A stretch of DNA of 64,000 bases from JAUIIK01 sp963745675 (lineage in GTDB: Bacteria > Chloroflexota > Chloroflexia > Thermomicrobiales > CFX8). The stretch is taken from NCBI GenBank assembly GCA_963745675.1, contig CAVUYM010000031.1, positions 62,001 to 126,000 on the forward strand, written 5' to 3'. Both the position numbers and the translations under genes were made by a program. Positions 55,323 to 63,014 of this stretch are shown here, piece after piece. The first letter of the stretch is position 1; the number at the start of each line of letters is the position of its first letter. The notes beneath the pieces were generated by a model that worked only from the letters and a program-made list of their open reading frames with translations, searched no databases and had not been told where the DNA came from.

Positions 55323-56359
55323 TTACGGCAGATACTCGACGGTCAGCGATCGCCATTCGACGTATCCGCCGGCAGCACTATCGAAAGCGCACTCAGTATC
55401 GGAGGCCCAGATGTTGGACGAACCAGATGAATGGCAGACCGCCAGGAGTTGAAGGGTGTACGTCTGGCCGCCCTCAACCAGTGCTTCGATGATGAGACTC
55501 TGATTCCCGCTGACTGGCTTACTCGCAGTGCTGGAATCAATCGTCGTCTTGCCCGCGACGGCCGGCGCTTTGATTGCCTGACCGTCTGGACCGAGGATCT
55601 GCAGCCTGATCTCGAAGGTCGACGCCATGCTACCCCAGCCTTTAGTGGTCAGTACACCATTCCAGCCTGCATCAGCCGTAATGCGGATTTTGCTCGTATC
55701 TTCTGCAATAAAGCTGTTTTGGATCGTGCCTACCGACGTGACATCCTCGGCAAGTCCAAAGTAGACACCGCTGCGAATGTAGGCGCGGGCGGGATATTGC
55801 GCCACATCAAACGACGCCGAAGCCTGTGCGAAGCTGAGGTATTCGCCTGAAGCCGTCTCTTGCCCGCGTTCCGGACGCTCAAAGATTAGTTCAGACGGCG
55901 CAACAGCGGTCGCTGTTGGCGGAATCTCAGTCGGCGTCGGTGTCGCCTTTGGAGGCTCAGGTGTCGCCGTCGGGGCTGGCGGAACGTCGGTTGGTGTCGG
56001 CGGGATCTCGGTTGGAGTCGACGTTGGTGGAACTTCAGTTGGTGACGGCGACGGCGGTACTTCAGTTGGTTCCAGTGTAGGCGGCTCTGGAGTAGGAGAG
56101 GGGGCAGCAGCGTGGCGTTGGGTGGCACAGGAGCTTCCGTCGGTTGCTGGCTCACAATCGTCGCCTGTACGCGCTGATCTATTTCCTTCTGGAGACCGGT
56201 CTCTGTTTGCACCGCGTCTGCCACCTGCGTCTCGATGGCACTTTGATCATCCGCACCGGGCTCACTCGAAGGGCTCCCGCAAGCAGCGATGATGAAAAGC
56301 AAGGCTGCCAGTAGCAGACTGCCCCATATTGCACTTCGATTGTTTTGCAGACGCTTCAC
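55323..56359 (-). pseudogene. Lipoprotein with Pro/Thr stalk and C-terminal beta-sandwich, one frameshift
   Basis: The N-terminus is a lipoprotein signal (LLLAALLFIIAACGS). It reaches VPPNATLLPP, where the frame slips at GGGGG 56100-56104 into Arg/His-rich nonsense. Restoring one base continues as PTPEPPTLEPTEVPPSPSPT and many further TPTExPP units, then a beta-rich domain (YLSFAQASASFDVAQYPARA, SKIRITADAGWNGVL, IIEALVEGGQTYTLQLLAVC) down to 55323. One lipoprotein of about 344 residues is therefore implied. The GTG start lies 8 bp from a strong hairpin. Confidence 0.8.
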
Positions 56360-56367
56360 GTGGGCCT

Positions 56368-56413
56368 CTTTCCGTATGTTGATCCGCTATCTCTGTGATC
56401 AACATACGGAAAG
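56368..56413 (-). promoter_or_regulatory. 17-bp perfect hairpin over the ribosome-binding site of the lipoprotein gene
   Basis: CTTTCCGTATGTTGATC at 56368-56384 pairs exactly with 56397-56413 over 12 bases. On the minus strand the 3' arm ends GGAAAG, continuing to AGG just before the GTG start, so the stem can bury the Shine-Dalgarno. No T-run follows, so it is not a plain terminator of the upstream ureohydrolase. Confidence 0.5.
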
Positions 56414-56507
56414 GTTTCGCAAGAGAACGTATGCCAGCAGACGGCTGGCCTGTTAACTCGAATACACCGAAGCGCCGGCAATGGCCGTCAGCGTAGCAAC
56501 CCCGAAG

Positions 56508-57665
56508 TCAGGATCTTTGCCGCAGGTCGGGGATTTGATAGGGCGCTTCTGGCATGTTCGGCGGTTTGCGGCCGAGTTTGCCGGAGACGACCAGCGAACC
56601 GAGCACTTCCCGGATGACCGTCGCGCCGAGAATCGCCGTGATATCTGCCACATCATAGGGCGGCGAGACCTCGACGATCTCCATCCCGACCAGCCCCTCA
56701 CGAGCGATGCCGCGCAACATGTAGAGAACCTCGCGCGGCGTCAGGCCACCGGAAACAGGTGTGCCGGTGCCTGGGGCGAAGGCCGGGTCAACCGAGTCGA
56801 TATCAAACGAGAGCCAGACAGCGTCGGCATTCTTCCAGGCGACCTCCAGCGCGTATTCGAGCACTCGCTCCATGCCGTACTTATCGATATCGTCAACGGT
56901 GATCATGGTGGCATTGCGCTCGCGGGCGGTCTTGTACCATTCCGGCGGGCTCGACCAGCCACCGACGCCAATCTGAACAAGATTCGTCGGCGGGGCGTTC
57001 GGGATGTTCGTCGCATGGAAGAAGGGCGAGCCGTGCATGCGCTCGTCGAGCGAATCTTCCGAGAGATCGGCGTGACGATCAAAATGGATGATGCCGATGT
57101 TGCCGTCGATGTAGGGTGAGATACCCCGCACATCCGGGTAGCCGATAGCGTGATCGCCACCCAGCACAACAGGAAAGACTTCGCGCTCGGCAACGAATGA
57201 AACCGCTTTCGCAATCTGGTCGAAGGTCTTCTCCAGATTTGACGGTATGACCTGGATATTGCCCAGGTCGGCCGACACCAGCGATTTTCCGAGATCGACG
57301 CCGAAACCTGGATTGTATGGAGACTGGCCAACTCGGCGCAGGGCATCCGGCCCGAACCTCGTGCCCGGCCGGTAGGTCGTGCCGCCGTCATAGGGCGCGC
57401 CCAGGAAGACGACATCCTGGCCGCCCAGTTCGCGGGCATCTTCGAGATACTGCGCGCCGCCGAAGGTCTGGGCGGTCACGCCCCACCAACCGCGCGCGAA
57501 GAGCGACATCTTGCGATCGCGAATACTCTCGGCAGGTTCGAGCCCGTAGAGCCGCCTGGCTTCGTCTCGCTCCGCTCCGGTCGTTCCTTCAAGCGCCTCT
57601 TCCGCCTCCATCGCCCATGTGCCCTGGAGGCCGGGACGTTGGATTCGGTTGTTTTCGTCAGTCAT
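56508..57665 (-). CDS. Agmatinase-type ureohydrolase, copy 1
   Basis: A 385-residue arginase/agmatinase-fold enzyme with the binuclear Mn site: VVLGGDHAIGYPDVRG, IIHFDRHADLSED and VWLSFDIDSVDPAFAPGTGT. In the family it hydrolyses guanidino compounds to urea and amines. A roughly 60-residue N-terminal extension precedes the core (QGTWAMEAEEALEG and following). The second metal-binding helix reads HFDRHADLSED, normal for the family. It is a close tandem paralogue of the gene at 57808. The ATG at 57665 is preceded by a dispersed repeat rather than a clear promoter. Confidence 0.9.
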   Translation of the reverse strand: MTDENNRIQRPGLQGTWAMEAEEALEGTTGAERDEARRLYGLEPAESIRDRKMSLFARGWWGVTAQTFGGAQYLEDARELGGQDVVFLGAPYDGGTTYRPGTRFGPDALRRVGQSPYNPGFGVDLGKSLVSADLGNIQVIPSNLEKTFDQIAKAVSFVAEREVFPVVLGGDHAIGYPDVRGISPYIDGNIGIIHFDRHADLSEDSLDERMHGSPFFHATNIPNAPPTNLVQIGVGGWSSPPEWYKTARERNATMITVDDIDKYGMERVLEYALEVAWKNADAVWLSFDIDSVDPAFAPGTGTPVSGGLTPREVLYMLRGIAREGLVGMEIVEVSPPYDVADITAILGATVIREVLGSLVVSGKLGRKPPNMPEAPYQIPDLRQRS

Positions 57666-57667
57666 TT

Positions 57668-57808
57668 CCCTCACCCCCAACTGAGGGAACAGGTAACAGG
57701 TTACAGGGAATAGCAGAGCAGAGAAGACTCAAAATGAACTTGCTACTTCGGTTCGCCGGTAGCCTGCAATCTTCTGCTATCCCCTAATACCTGTCACCTA
57801 CCCCCTAC
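57668..57808. repeat. Dispersed intergenic repeat, copy 3 (diverged)
   Basis: It opens with GAGGGAACAGGTAACAGGTT and CAGGGAATAGCAGAGCAGAG, as in copies 1 and 2, but its right half is different (CCTAATACCTGTCACCTACCCCCTAC). It separates the two ureohydrolase genes. The two outer halves are again roughly complementary. Confidence 0.6.
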
Positions 57809-58944
57809 TAATATGGTTTCTCTGGCATCTCCGGCTTCCTGCCCAACTTGCCGTTGACGACCATGCTGCCGAGCACTTCCATGATGCCGTGGGCGCCGAG
57901 CAGGGCGGTAATGTCGGCGTGGTCGTAAGGCGGCGATACCTCAACGATCTCCATACCAACCAGCCCTTCGGCGGCGAAACCGCGCAACATCCGCAAAATC
58001 TCGCGCGGGGTCAGGCCTCCGGCAACGGGCGTGCCGGTACCGGGCGCGTAGGCAGGGTCGACGACATCTATATCGAATGAGAGCCAGACGGCGTCGGCAT
58101 TGTGCCAGGCGATCTCTAGCGCGTACTCGACGATTCGCTCGACGCCATAACGGTCGATGTCGTCAACGGTGATGACGGTTGCGTTGCGATCGCGCGCTTC
58201 TCGCAATCCATCGCGGCCACCAGACCAGCCGCCGATGCCGATCTGGACGAGATTGGTTGGCGGCGCATTCGGGATATTCGTGGCGTGGAAGAAGGGCGAA
58301 CCGTGCATGCGTTCGTCCCAGCTGTATTCGGAAATGTCGGAGTGCCGGTCAAGATGGATAATGCCAATGTTGCCGTCGATGTAGGGAGAGATGCCCCGCA
58401 CATCGGGGTAGCCGATGGCGTGATCGCCGCCAAGGACGACAGGAAAGACCTCCCGCTCGGCGACATAGGAGACTGCCTTGGCGATCTGATCGAAGGATTT
58501 CTCGAGATTGGAAGGGATGATACGGATATCTCCGAGGTCAACCATATCCAGCGAACTCTTGATATTGACGCCCATGCCGGGGTTATAAGGACTGCCGACC
58601 TCGGATGACATCTTGCGCAACGCCGCTGGACCGAAGCGAGTTCCCGGGCGGTAGGTCGTCCCGCCGTCGTACGGAGCGCCGAGGAATGCTACATGCTGGC
58701 TGTCGAGGTCGCGAGCGTCTTCGAGAAATGGAGTACTCAGAAATGCGTCAGTGGAGGTACGCCGGCCACGCGCAAACAGCGTGATCTTGCGGTCACGGAT
58801 GCTTTCGGCGGCTTCCAGAGCGAACTCGCGCAGTTCCTCTTCACGGTCACGCTCTTCCGGACCTTCCAGGTATTCCTGAGCGTCCATCGCCCAGGTACCC
58901 TGAAGGTCCTCGCGCCTGACACGTCGATCTTCTTCTTCAGCCAT
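57808..58944 (-). CDS. Agmatinase-type ureohydrolase, copy 2
   Basis: A 378-residue paralogue of the downstream copy with all metal ligands: VVLGGDHAIGYPDVRG, IIHLDRHSDISEY and VWLSFDIDVVDPAYAPGTGT. The same N-terminal extension is present (LQGTWAMDAQEYLEGPEERD). Long identical blocks (REVFPVVLGGDHAIGYPDVR, NIPNAPPTNLVQIG) show a recent tandem duplication, while the substrate-pocket loops (EVGSPYNPGMGVNIKSS versus SPYNPGFGVDLGKS) differ. The pair may therefore act on different guanidino substrates or form a hetero-oligomer. Confidence 0.9.
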   Translation of the reverse strand: MAEEEDRRVRREDLQGTWAMDAQEYLEGPEERDREEELREFALEAAESIRDRKITLFARGRRTSTDAFLSTPFLEDARDLDSQHVAFLGAPYDGGTTYRPGTRFGPAALRKMSSEVGSPYNPGMGVNIKSSLDMVDLGDIRIIPSNLEKSFDQIAKAVSYVAEREVFPVVLGGDHAIGYPDVRGISPYIDGNIGIIHLDRHSDISEYSWDERMHGSPFFHATNIPNAPPTNLVQIGIGGWSGGRDGLREARDRNATVITVDDIDRYGVERIVEYALEIAWHNADAVWLSFDIDVVDPAYAPGTGTPVAGGLTPREILRMLRGFAAEGLVGMEIVEVSPPYDHADITALLGAHGIMEVLGSMVVNGKLGRKPEMPEKPY

Positions 58945-59065
58945 AGCAGTCCCCCAGAGTCAGCTCGAGGTTATTGAATTGGGCCACGCTGGCGAGGATG
59001 ACACTATCTGCGCGTGGTCCGCTCACTCTACACGTTCGGCGCAAACGGTAAAAGGGGCAGCGCAG

Positions 59066-59672
59066 CTACCAGCCATCTGACTCGTGTGCTCGGCGGTGGC
59101 TAACAGCCAGAAGCTCGATCATATCGAACTGTCTGCGAGCGATCGGGGCGATCACGGCACGCGCCAGCAGCCGCTTCCACCAGCCGCGCGCGTTGATCGA
59201 AAACGAGAGATCGACCAAACCATCGCCAACATCCCGCACCTGCCAACGTTCGAGCGATGCCACTACCGAGGGCTCCCCGATACCAGCGATGCAGGACCAT
59301 ACGCTCGTCATCGTGTACAAAGCCACATTCGAAGACGACCGGAATCCAACCGAGTCGGGCATCGATTCGGGCCAGTGTCCGATCGCCGCGTTGTTCGAGG
59401 ATGTCAACGCCGTGGATGTGGGGCATCAGGCCCGGCCAGCAGGTGATGTCGGCGGCGAGATACCAGGTTTGGGCGGGGTAGGCGGGGAAAGGGCCCTCAC
59501 CCCCCGGCCCCCTCTCCCAATGCTGGGAGAGGGGGAGGAAAGTCAGAAGAGTGAGTGCGACACCGCTCGCTCTTACACCCCTCTCCCAAACTTGGGAGAG
59601 GGGCCGGGGGTGAGGGCTCTGCACTTGACGCCCACCCGCAACTCGCAGAAGATGCTCCATCACGTTCATCAT
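59066..59672 (-). pseudogene. SRPBCC (START/polyketide-cyclase-like) protein, interrupted by a repeat and a frameshift
   Basis: The N-terminal strand NVMEHLLRVAGGRQVQ is followed by about 45 residues encoded by the CCCTCTCCC-type repeat doublet (59493-59617, PHPRPLSQVWERG), then the family sequence resumes with TWYLAADITCWPGLMPHIHG. Near 59262-59290 a one-base break shifts from VLHRWYRGALGSGIA to SLERWQVRDVGDGLVDLSFS. The original gene was a compact SRPBCC ligand-binding domain of about 150 residues. In its present state it is probably inactive unless both lesions are assembly artefacts. Confidence 0.65.
59493..59617. repeat. REPIN-like doublet of CCCTCTCCC palindromes
   Basis: Two CCCCTCTCCC-hairpin units in opposite orientation face outward: the element begins GCCCTCACCCCCCGGCCC and ends GGGCCGGGGGTGAGGGC style, so the whole 125 bp is itself an inverted repeat. 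A single unit of the same type occurs at 36985-37028. It lies inside an SRPBCC coding region. Confidence 0.75.
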
Positions 59673-59691
59673 GGGAAAGAGGATACACAGG

Positions 59692-60561
59692 ATGAGCCCG
59701 ATTCAGAGTAACCGGACAAACCTGGTCAAGATTTCGGTGACCGGCAACGTCGTGCACCCGCGCTTCAATGCGCGTTCACCGTACCGGATTTCGATTCACG
59801 GCGAGCCGCGCGTACTGCCCGGCACAGGTGGTGTGACCTACAACGTGCGAGTTGGAACGCGGGTCGACAGCATCGTCGGCGATCACGTCGAGCCAGGCGT
59901 GTCGATGAAGAACCCGGACGAAGAGAGCAATGGCGGCCTCAACATTCTGGCCTGCATCGGCAACCCCGCCGAGATTCTGACCGGCAAGGCCAGCGGCGAT
60001 GTCGGCGTCGTGACCGGCAAACATGGCGGCGCAGAGCATGTCATGGTCGATTTCCCGGACGAAGTGCTGGAGAAGATGGTCCCGGGCGACCGCATCCTCG
60101 TACGCGGCTTTGGCGTTGGCCTGGAATTGCCGGACTTCCCGGACATCAAATGTATGAGCCTCGATCCCGATTTCTTCGAGAAGTGGATCACAGAAGAGCG
60201 TGACGGCAAGCTGGTTGTGCCGGTCACTCACAAAGTTCCGGCGAGCGTCATGGGTTCCGGGCTAGGCCGCGACAACGCCTTCCGGGGCGACTACGACATC
60301 ACGATGTTCGATCCCCAGATTGTCGCTGAGTGTGGTTTGGAGACGCTACGGCTGGGCGATCTCGTCGCGATCATGGATGCCGATTCGACTTATGGCCGCT
60401 ACTACAACACCGGCTCGGTCACGATCGGGATCATCGCCCATGGCAACTCGATCATCGCCGGTCACGGCCCCGGCGTCACCTGCATCCTGGCCAGTCGTTC
60501 GGGCGCGATTGAGCCAGTCATCGATGCAGGCGCGAATATCGGGGATATTCTGAGCTTGTGA
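59692..60561 (+). CDS. DUF4438 family protein
   Basis: A 289-residue protein matching DUF4438 (the TM1086-type family): NVVHPRFNARSPYRISIHGE, PGTGGVTYNVRVGTRVDSIV, NILACIGNPAEILTGKASGD and VGVVTGKHGGAEHVMVDF. It ends with HGPGVTCILAS. The fold is known from structural genomics but the function is not. The ATG at 59692 follows AGAGGAT. A weak hairpin at 60608-60634 may terminate it. The neighbouring ureohydrolases and amidohydrolases suggest nitrogen-compound catabolism only by location. Confidence 0.88.
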   Translation: MSPIQSNRTNLVKISVTGNVVHPRFNARSPYRISIHGEPRVLPGTGGVTYNVRVGTRVDSIVGDHVEPGVSMKNPDEESNGGLNILACIGNPAEILTGKASGDVGVVTGKHGGAEHVMVDFPDEVLEKMVPGDRILVRGFGVGLELPDFPDIKCMSLDPDFFEKWITEERDGKLVVPVTHKVPASVMGSGLGRDNAFRGDYDITMFDPQIVAECGLETLRLGDLVAIMDADSTYGRYYNTGSVTIGIIAHGNSIIAGHGPGVTCILASRSGAIEPVIDAGANIGDILSL

Positions 60562-60732
60562 GATTTTGTACCAAGATTCGGCGATATCGCTGGTGCTGAC
60601 TTAACTCATAACAACCTATTCAATAGGGTGTTATTGGTTCCACCGGTTCCACTAAATTTGGAGTAAAGAGGAAGAATCCAACACTTTTGTGACTCACGAG
60701 CCCAAGCTTGACACTCCAAGAGCAACAATGAT
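60562..60732. other. Intergenic region with a weak terminator
   Basis: ATAACAACCTATT at 60608-60620 pairs with AATAGGGTGTTAT at 60622-60634 with one mismatch, plausibly ending the DUF4438 transcript. No gene is seen here or in 60839-61074, where a GCGGGG...CCCCGC hairpin near 60900 is the only structure. Confidence 0.4.
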
Positions 60733-60838
60733 GTCATCCTGAGCGAAGGCTTTGCGGAGCCGAAGGATCTAGCTACGTCCGAGCCACACATTCATAGTCA
60801 TAGATCCTTCGACTCTACTGCGTTTCGCTCAGGATGAC
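60733..60838. mobile_element. 106-bp palindromic MITE-like repeat
   Basis: GTCATCCTGAGCGAA at 60733-60747 is the complement of 60824-60838, and CGAAGGATCTA at 60761-60771 is the complement of 60801-60811. The intervening loops are not complementary. Similar GTCATCCTGAGCGAA repeats are widespread in bacterial genomes. No coding potential. Confidence 0.65.
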
Positions 60839-61074
60839 CTATATACCAGTGTCTCACTGGAACAAACACATCTCGTTATCCCGCAATTGGTGGAAAAAGC
60901 GGGGCTCGTCCCCGCCCGCCCGCGAACCTGCCTGCGTATGCGAGTGAGGGCGAGTCCCACTCTTGAGACTGCCGCAATATACAGATCATGCCAGGCTGAA
61001 TCATGCCCGAATTCGGTTTAGGAAGATGCCTTCACCCTCGACCAACTGCACGCGGAGAGGGAGTGAAAGCGAAG

Positions 61075-62046
61075 TTACTTCTTCAGCCAGGGGTCGAAGG
61101 CATCGCGGATGCCGTCGCCGAGGAAGTTGAAGGCCAGGACGGTTAGGGAGAGCGCACCGGCAGGCGCCAGCAACATATAGGGATAGGAGCGCAGGTTCGG
61201 GATCGCTTCGCTGATCATAAGCCCCCAGCTCGGCATCGGCGGGCGCACTCCCAGGCCAAGAAAGCTGATACCCGATTCGTAGATGATGGCTGACGGGATG
61301 CCGAGGGTGACAGCGACGATGATCGGAGCCAGTGTATTCGACAGAATATGACGGCTCATGATCTGCCGGTTGGTCGCCCCAATGCTATGAGCTGCTTCAA
61401 CAAACTCTTTTCTCTTCAATGACATTGCCTGTGCGCGGACAATACGGGCCACCGTAAGCCAGCTGATCAGTCCCAATCCAATAAATACGCCGACAAGTCC
61501 GCCAAGCCGGCTGTTCGCGGTCGCCAGGGTGTACATGATTCCGCTCTCGGCGTTGTCGAGGACACCCTGCAGAAAGGTCATGATGATGATGACGAAGAGC
61601 AGGCTCGGCATCGCGTAGAGGATATCGACGATGCGCATGATGAAGGTGTCGACCTTGCCGCCATAATAGCCAGCGACGATACCTGCCGGAACGCCGATCA
61701 GGACGATCACCAACTGGACGATGATGCCCACCGTCAGCGAAATACGCGCGCCAAACAACAGGCGGCTCAGGATGTCACGTCCAAGCTGATCGGTGCCGAG
61801 CGGGTGCTGCCAGTTCGGCGATTCCCGGATAGCATCATAATTCTGCTCGGAGTAACCATAGGGACTCACAATAGGAGCAAAGATCGCCAGGATGGCCAGA
61901 ATAGTGATGAACACCAGCGACGAGATGGCCAGCCGGTTCTGTTTCAGCCGCTTGAAGGCATCGCTCCAGAGGCTGTTCGCCGGTTTCGCTCGTTCGAACT
62001 CGATCGTTCGAGATGGTGCAGAGACTCTATCCGAAGCAGTGCTCAT
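61075..62046 (-). CDS. Peptide/nickel ABC transporter permease (OppC/DppC-like)
   Basis: A 323-residue inner-membrane permease with the OppC-type N-terminal helix followed by a periplasmic loop (HPLGTDQLGRDILSRLLFGA) and the EAA coupling motif EFVEAAHSIGATNRQIMSRH. C-terminal features include GISFLGLGVRPPMPSWG and FNFLGDGIRDAFDP. It is the third gene of an operon with OppB-like and substrate-binding genes upstream. ATPase genes are absent in this window and may lie elsewhere. Start ATG at 62046. Confidence 0.93.
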   Translation of the reverse strand: MSTASDRVSAPSRTIEFERAKPANSLWSDAFKRLKQNRLAISSLVFITILAILAIFAPIVSPYGYSEQNYDAIRESPNWQHPLGTDQLGRDILSRLLFGARISLTVGIIVQLVIVLIGVPAGIVAGYYGGKVDTFIMRIVDILYAMPSLLFVIIIMTFLQGVLDNAESGIMYTLATANSRLGGLVGVFIGLGLISWLTVARIVRAQAMSLKRKEFVEAAHSIGATNRQIMSRHILSNTLAPIIVAVTLGIPSAIIYESGISFLGLGVRPPMPSWGLMISEAIPNLRSYPYMLLAPAGALSLTVLAFNFLGDGIRDAFDPWLKK

Positions 62047-62075
62047 CGCGTAACGCTCCTAGCGTATCCCAGCCA

Positions 62076-63011
62076 TCATGAATGCGATATTCGTGGATCG
62101 AGGAACTGGTAGAGAATATCGACGATCAGATTCATGATCGTAATCAGCGTACCGAACAGCAGGACAGTTCCGAGTATGACGGGATAATCCCGGCTAGAGA
62201 TACTCAAGACGAAATGCCTGCCTACGCCGGGAATCGAGTAAATCGACTCTACAAAGAACGACCCGGTGACGACGTTGGCAAGCGTGACACCGGCAACCGT
62301 GATCACCGGTAACAGCGAGTTCTGAATACAGTGGCGGATGATAACAGAACGCTCGTGAAGTCCTTTGGCGCGGGCGGTGCGAACGTAGTCCATCGACAAC
62401 ACCTCAAGCATGCTGGCACGGGTGTAGCGAGCCAGGACCGCCGATGGAAACAGCGCAAGCGCAATCGCCGGAATGATGATCGTCGTGCTCCAGATACCAT
62501 CCCACCCTCCAGTGGGTAATACATGAAACCTGCTTGCCAGGACTAGCACGAGCAGAGAGACGACCACGTAGGAGGGTGTGGAAATCCCGACAATCGCAGT
62601 GAAGCTGGCCAGGTAGTCGATCCAGGTGTTGTGCTTGAGCGCGCCAATCACGCCAAGCGTGATCCCAATGGTCACCGCCATCACCATAGCGACGAGCCCA
62701 AGCCTTGCCGAAACAGGAAAAGACTGACTGATGATGTCGGTGACTGACAGTGACCGTTGGGTATAGGACGGGCCGAAATCGCCATGCAGCACATTTCCGA
62801 GGTAGCGGAAATACTGCTGCCAGAGCGGATCATCGAGTCCGTAGGCTGCATTCAGCCGATCCAGGACAATGGGGGGGATAGGTTTATCCCCCTCATTGGA
62901 CCAGGGGCTGCCCGGCGTCGCATGCATCAGGAAGAACGTGATCGTATAGATAGCGAGCAGGGTCGGAATGATCAGCAGGGTTCTTCGGATGATATATGCG
63001 CGCCGGTTCAT
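62076..63011 (-). CDS. Peptide/nickel ABC transporter permease (OppB/DppB-like)
   Basis: A 311-residue permease: N-terminal RRTLLIIPTLLAIYTITFFL then MHATPGSPW, a periplasmic loop and six helices, the EAA region YVRTARAKGLHERSVIIRHC, and the C-terminal FGTLITIMNLIVDILYQFLD, then PRI. It pairs with the OppC-like gene 29 bp downstream and begins 3 bp after the substrate-binding protein gene, so all three are one operon. Confidence 0.93.
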   Translation of the reverse strand: MNRRAYIIRRTLLIIPTLLAIYTITFFLMHATPGSPWSNEGDKPIPPIVLDRLNAAYGLDDPLWQQYFRYLGNVLHGDFGPSYTQRSLSVTDIISQSFPVSARLGLVAMVMAVTIGITLGVIGALKHNTWIDYLASFTAIVGISTPSYVVVSLLVLVLASRFHVLPTGGWDGIWSTTIIIPAIALALFPSAVLARYTRASMLEVLSMDYVRTARAKGLHERSVIIRHCIQNSLLPVITVAGVTLANVVTGSFFVESIYSIPGVGRHFVLSISSRDYPVILGTVLLFGTLITIMNLIVDILYQFLDPRISHS

Positions 63012-63014
63012 GGC

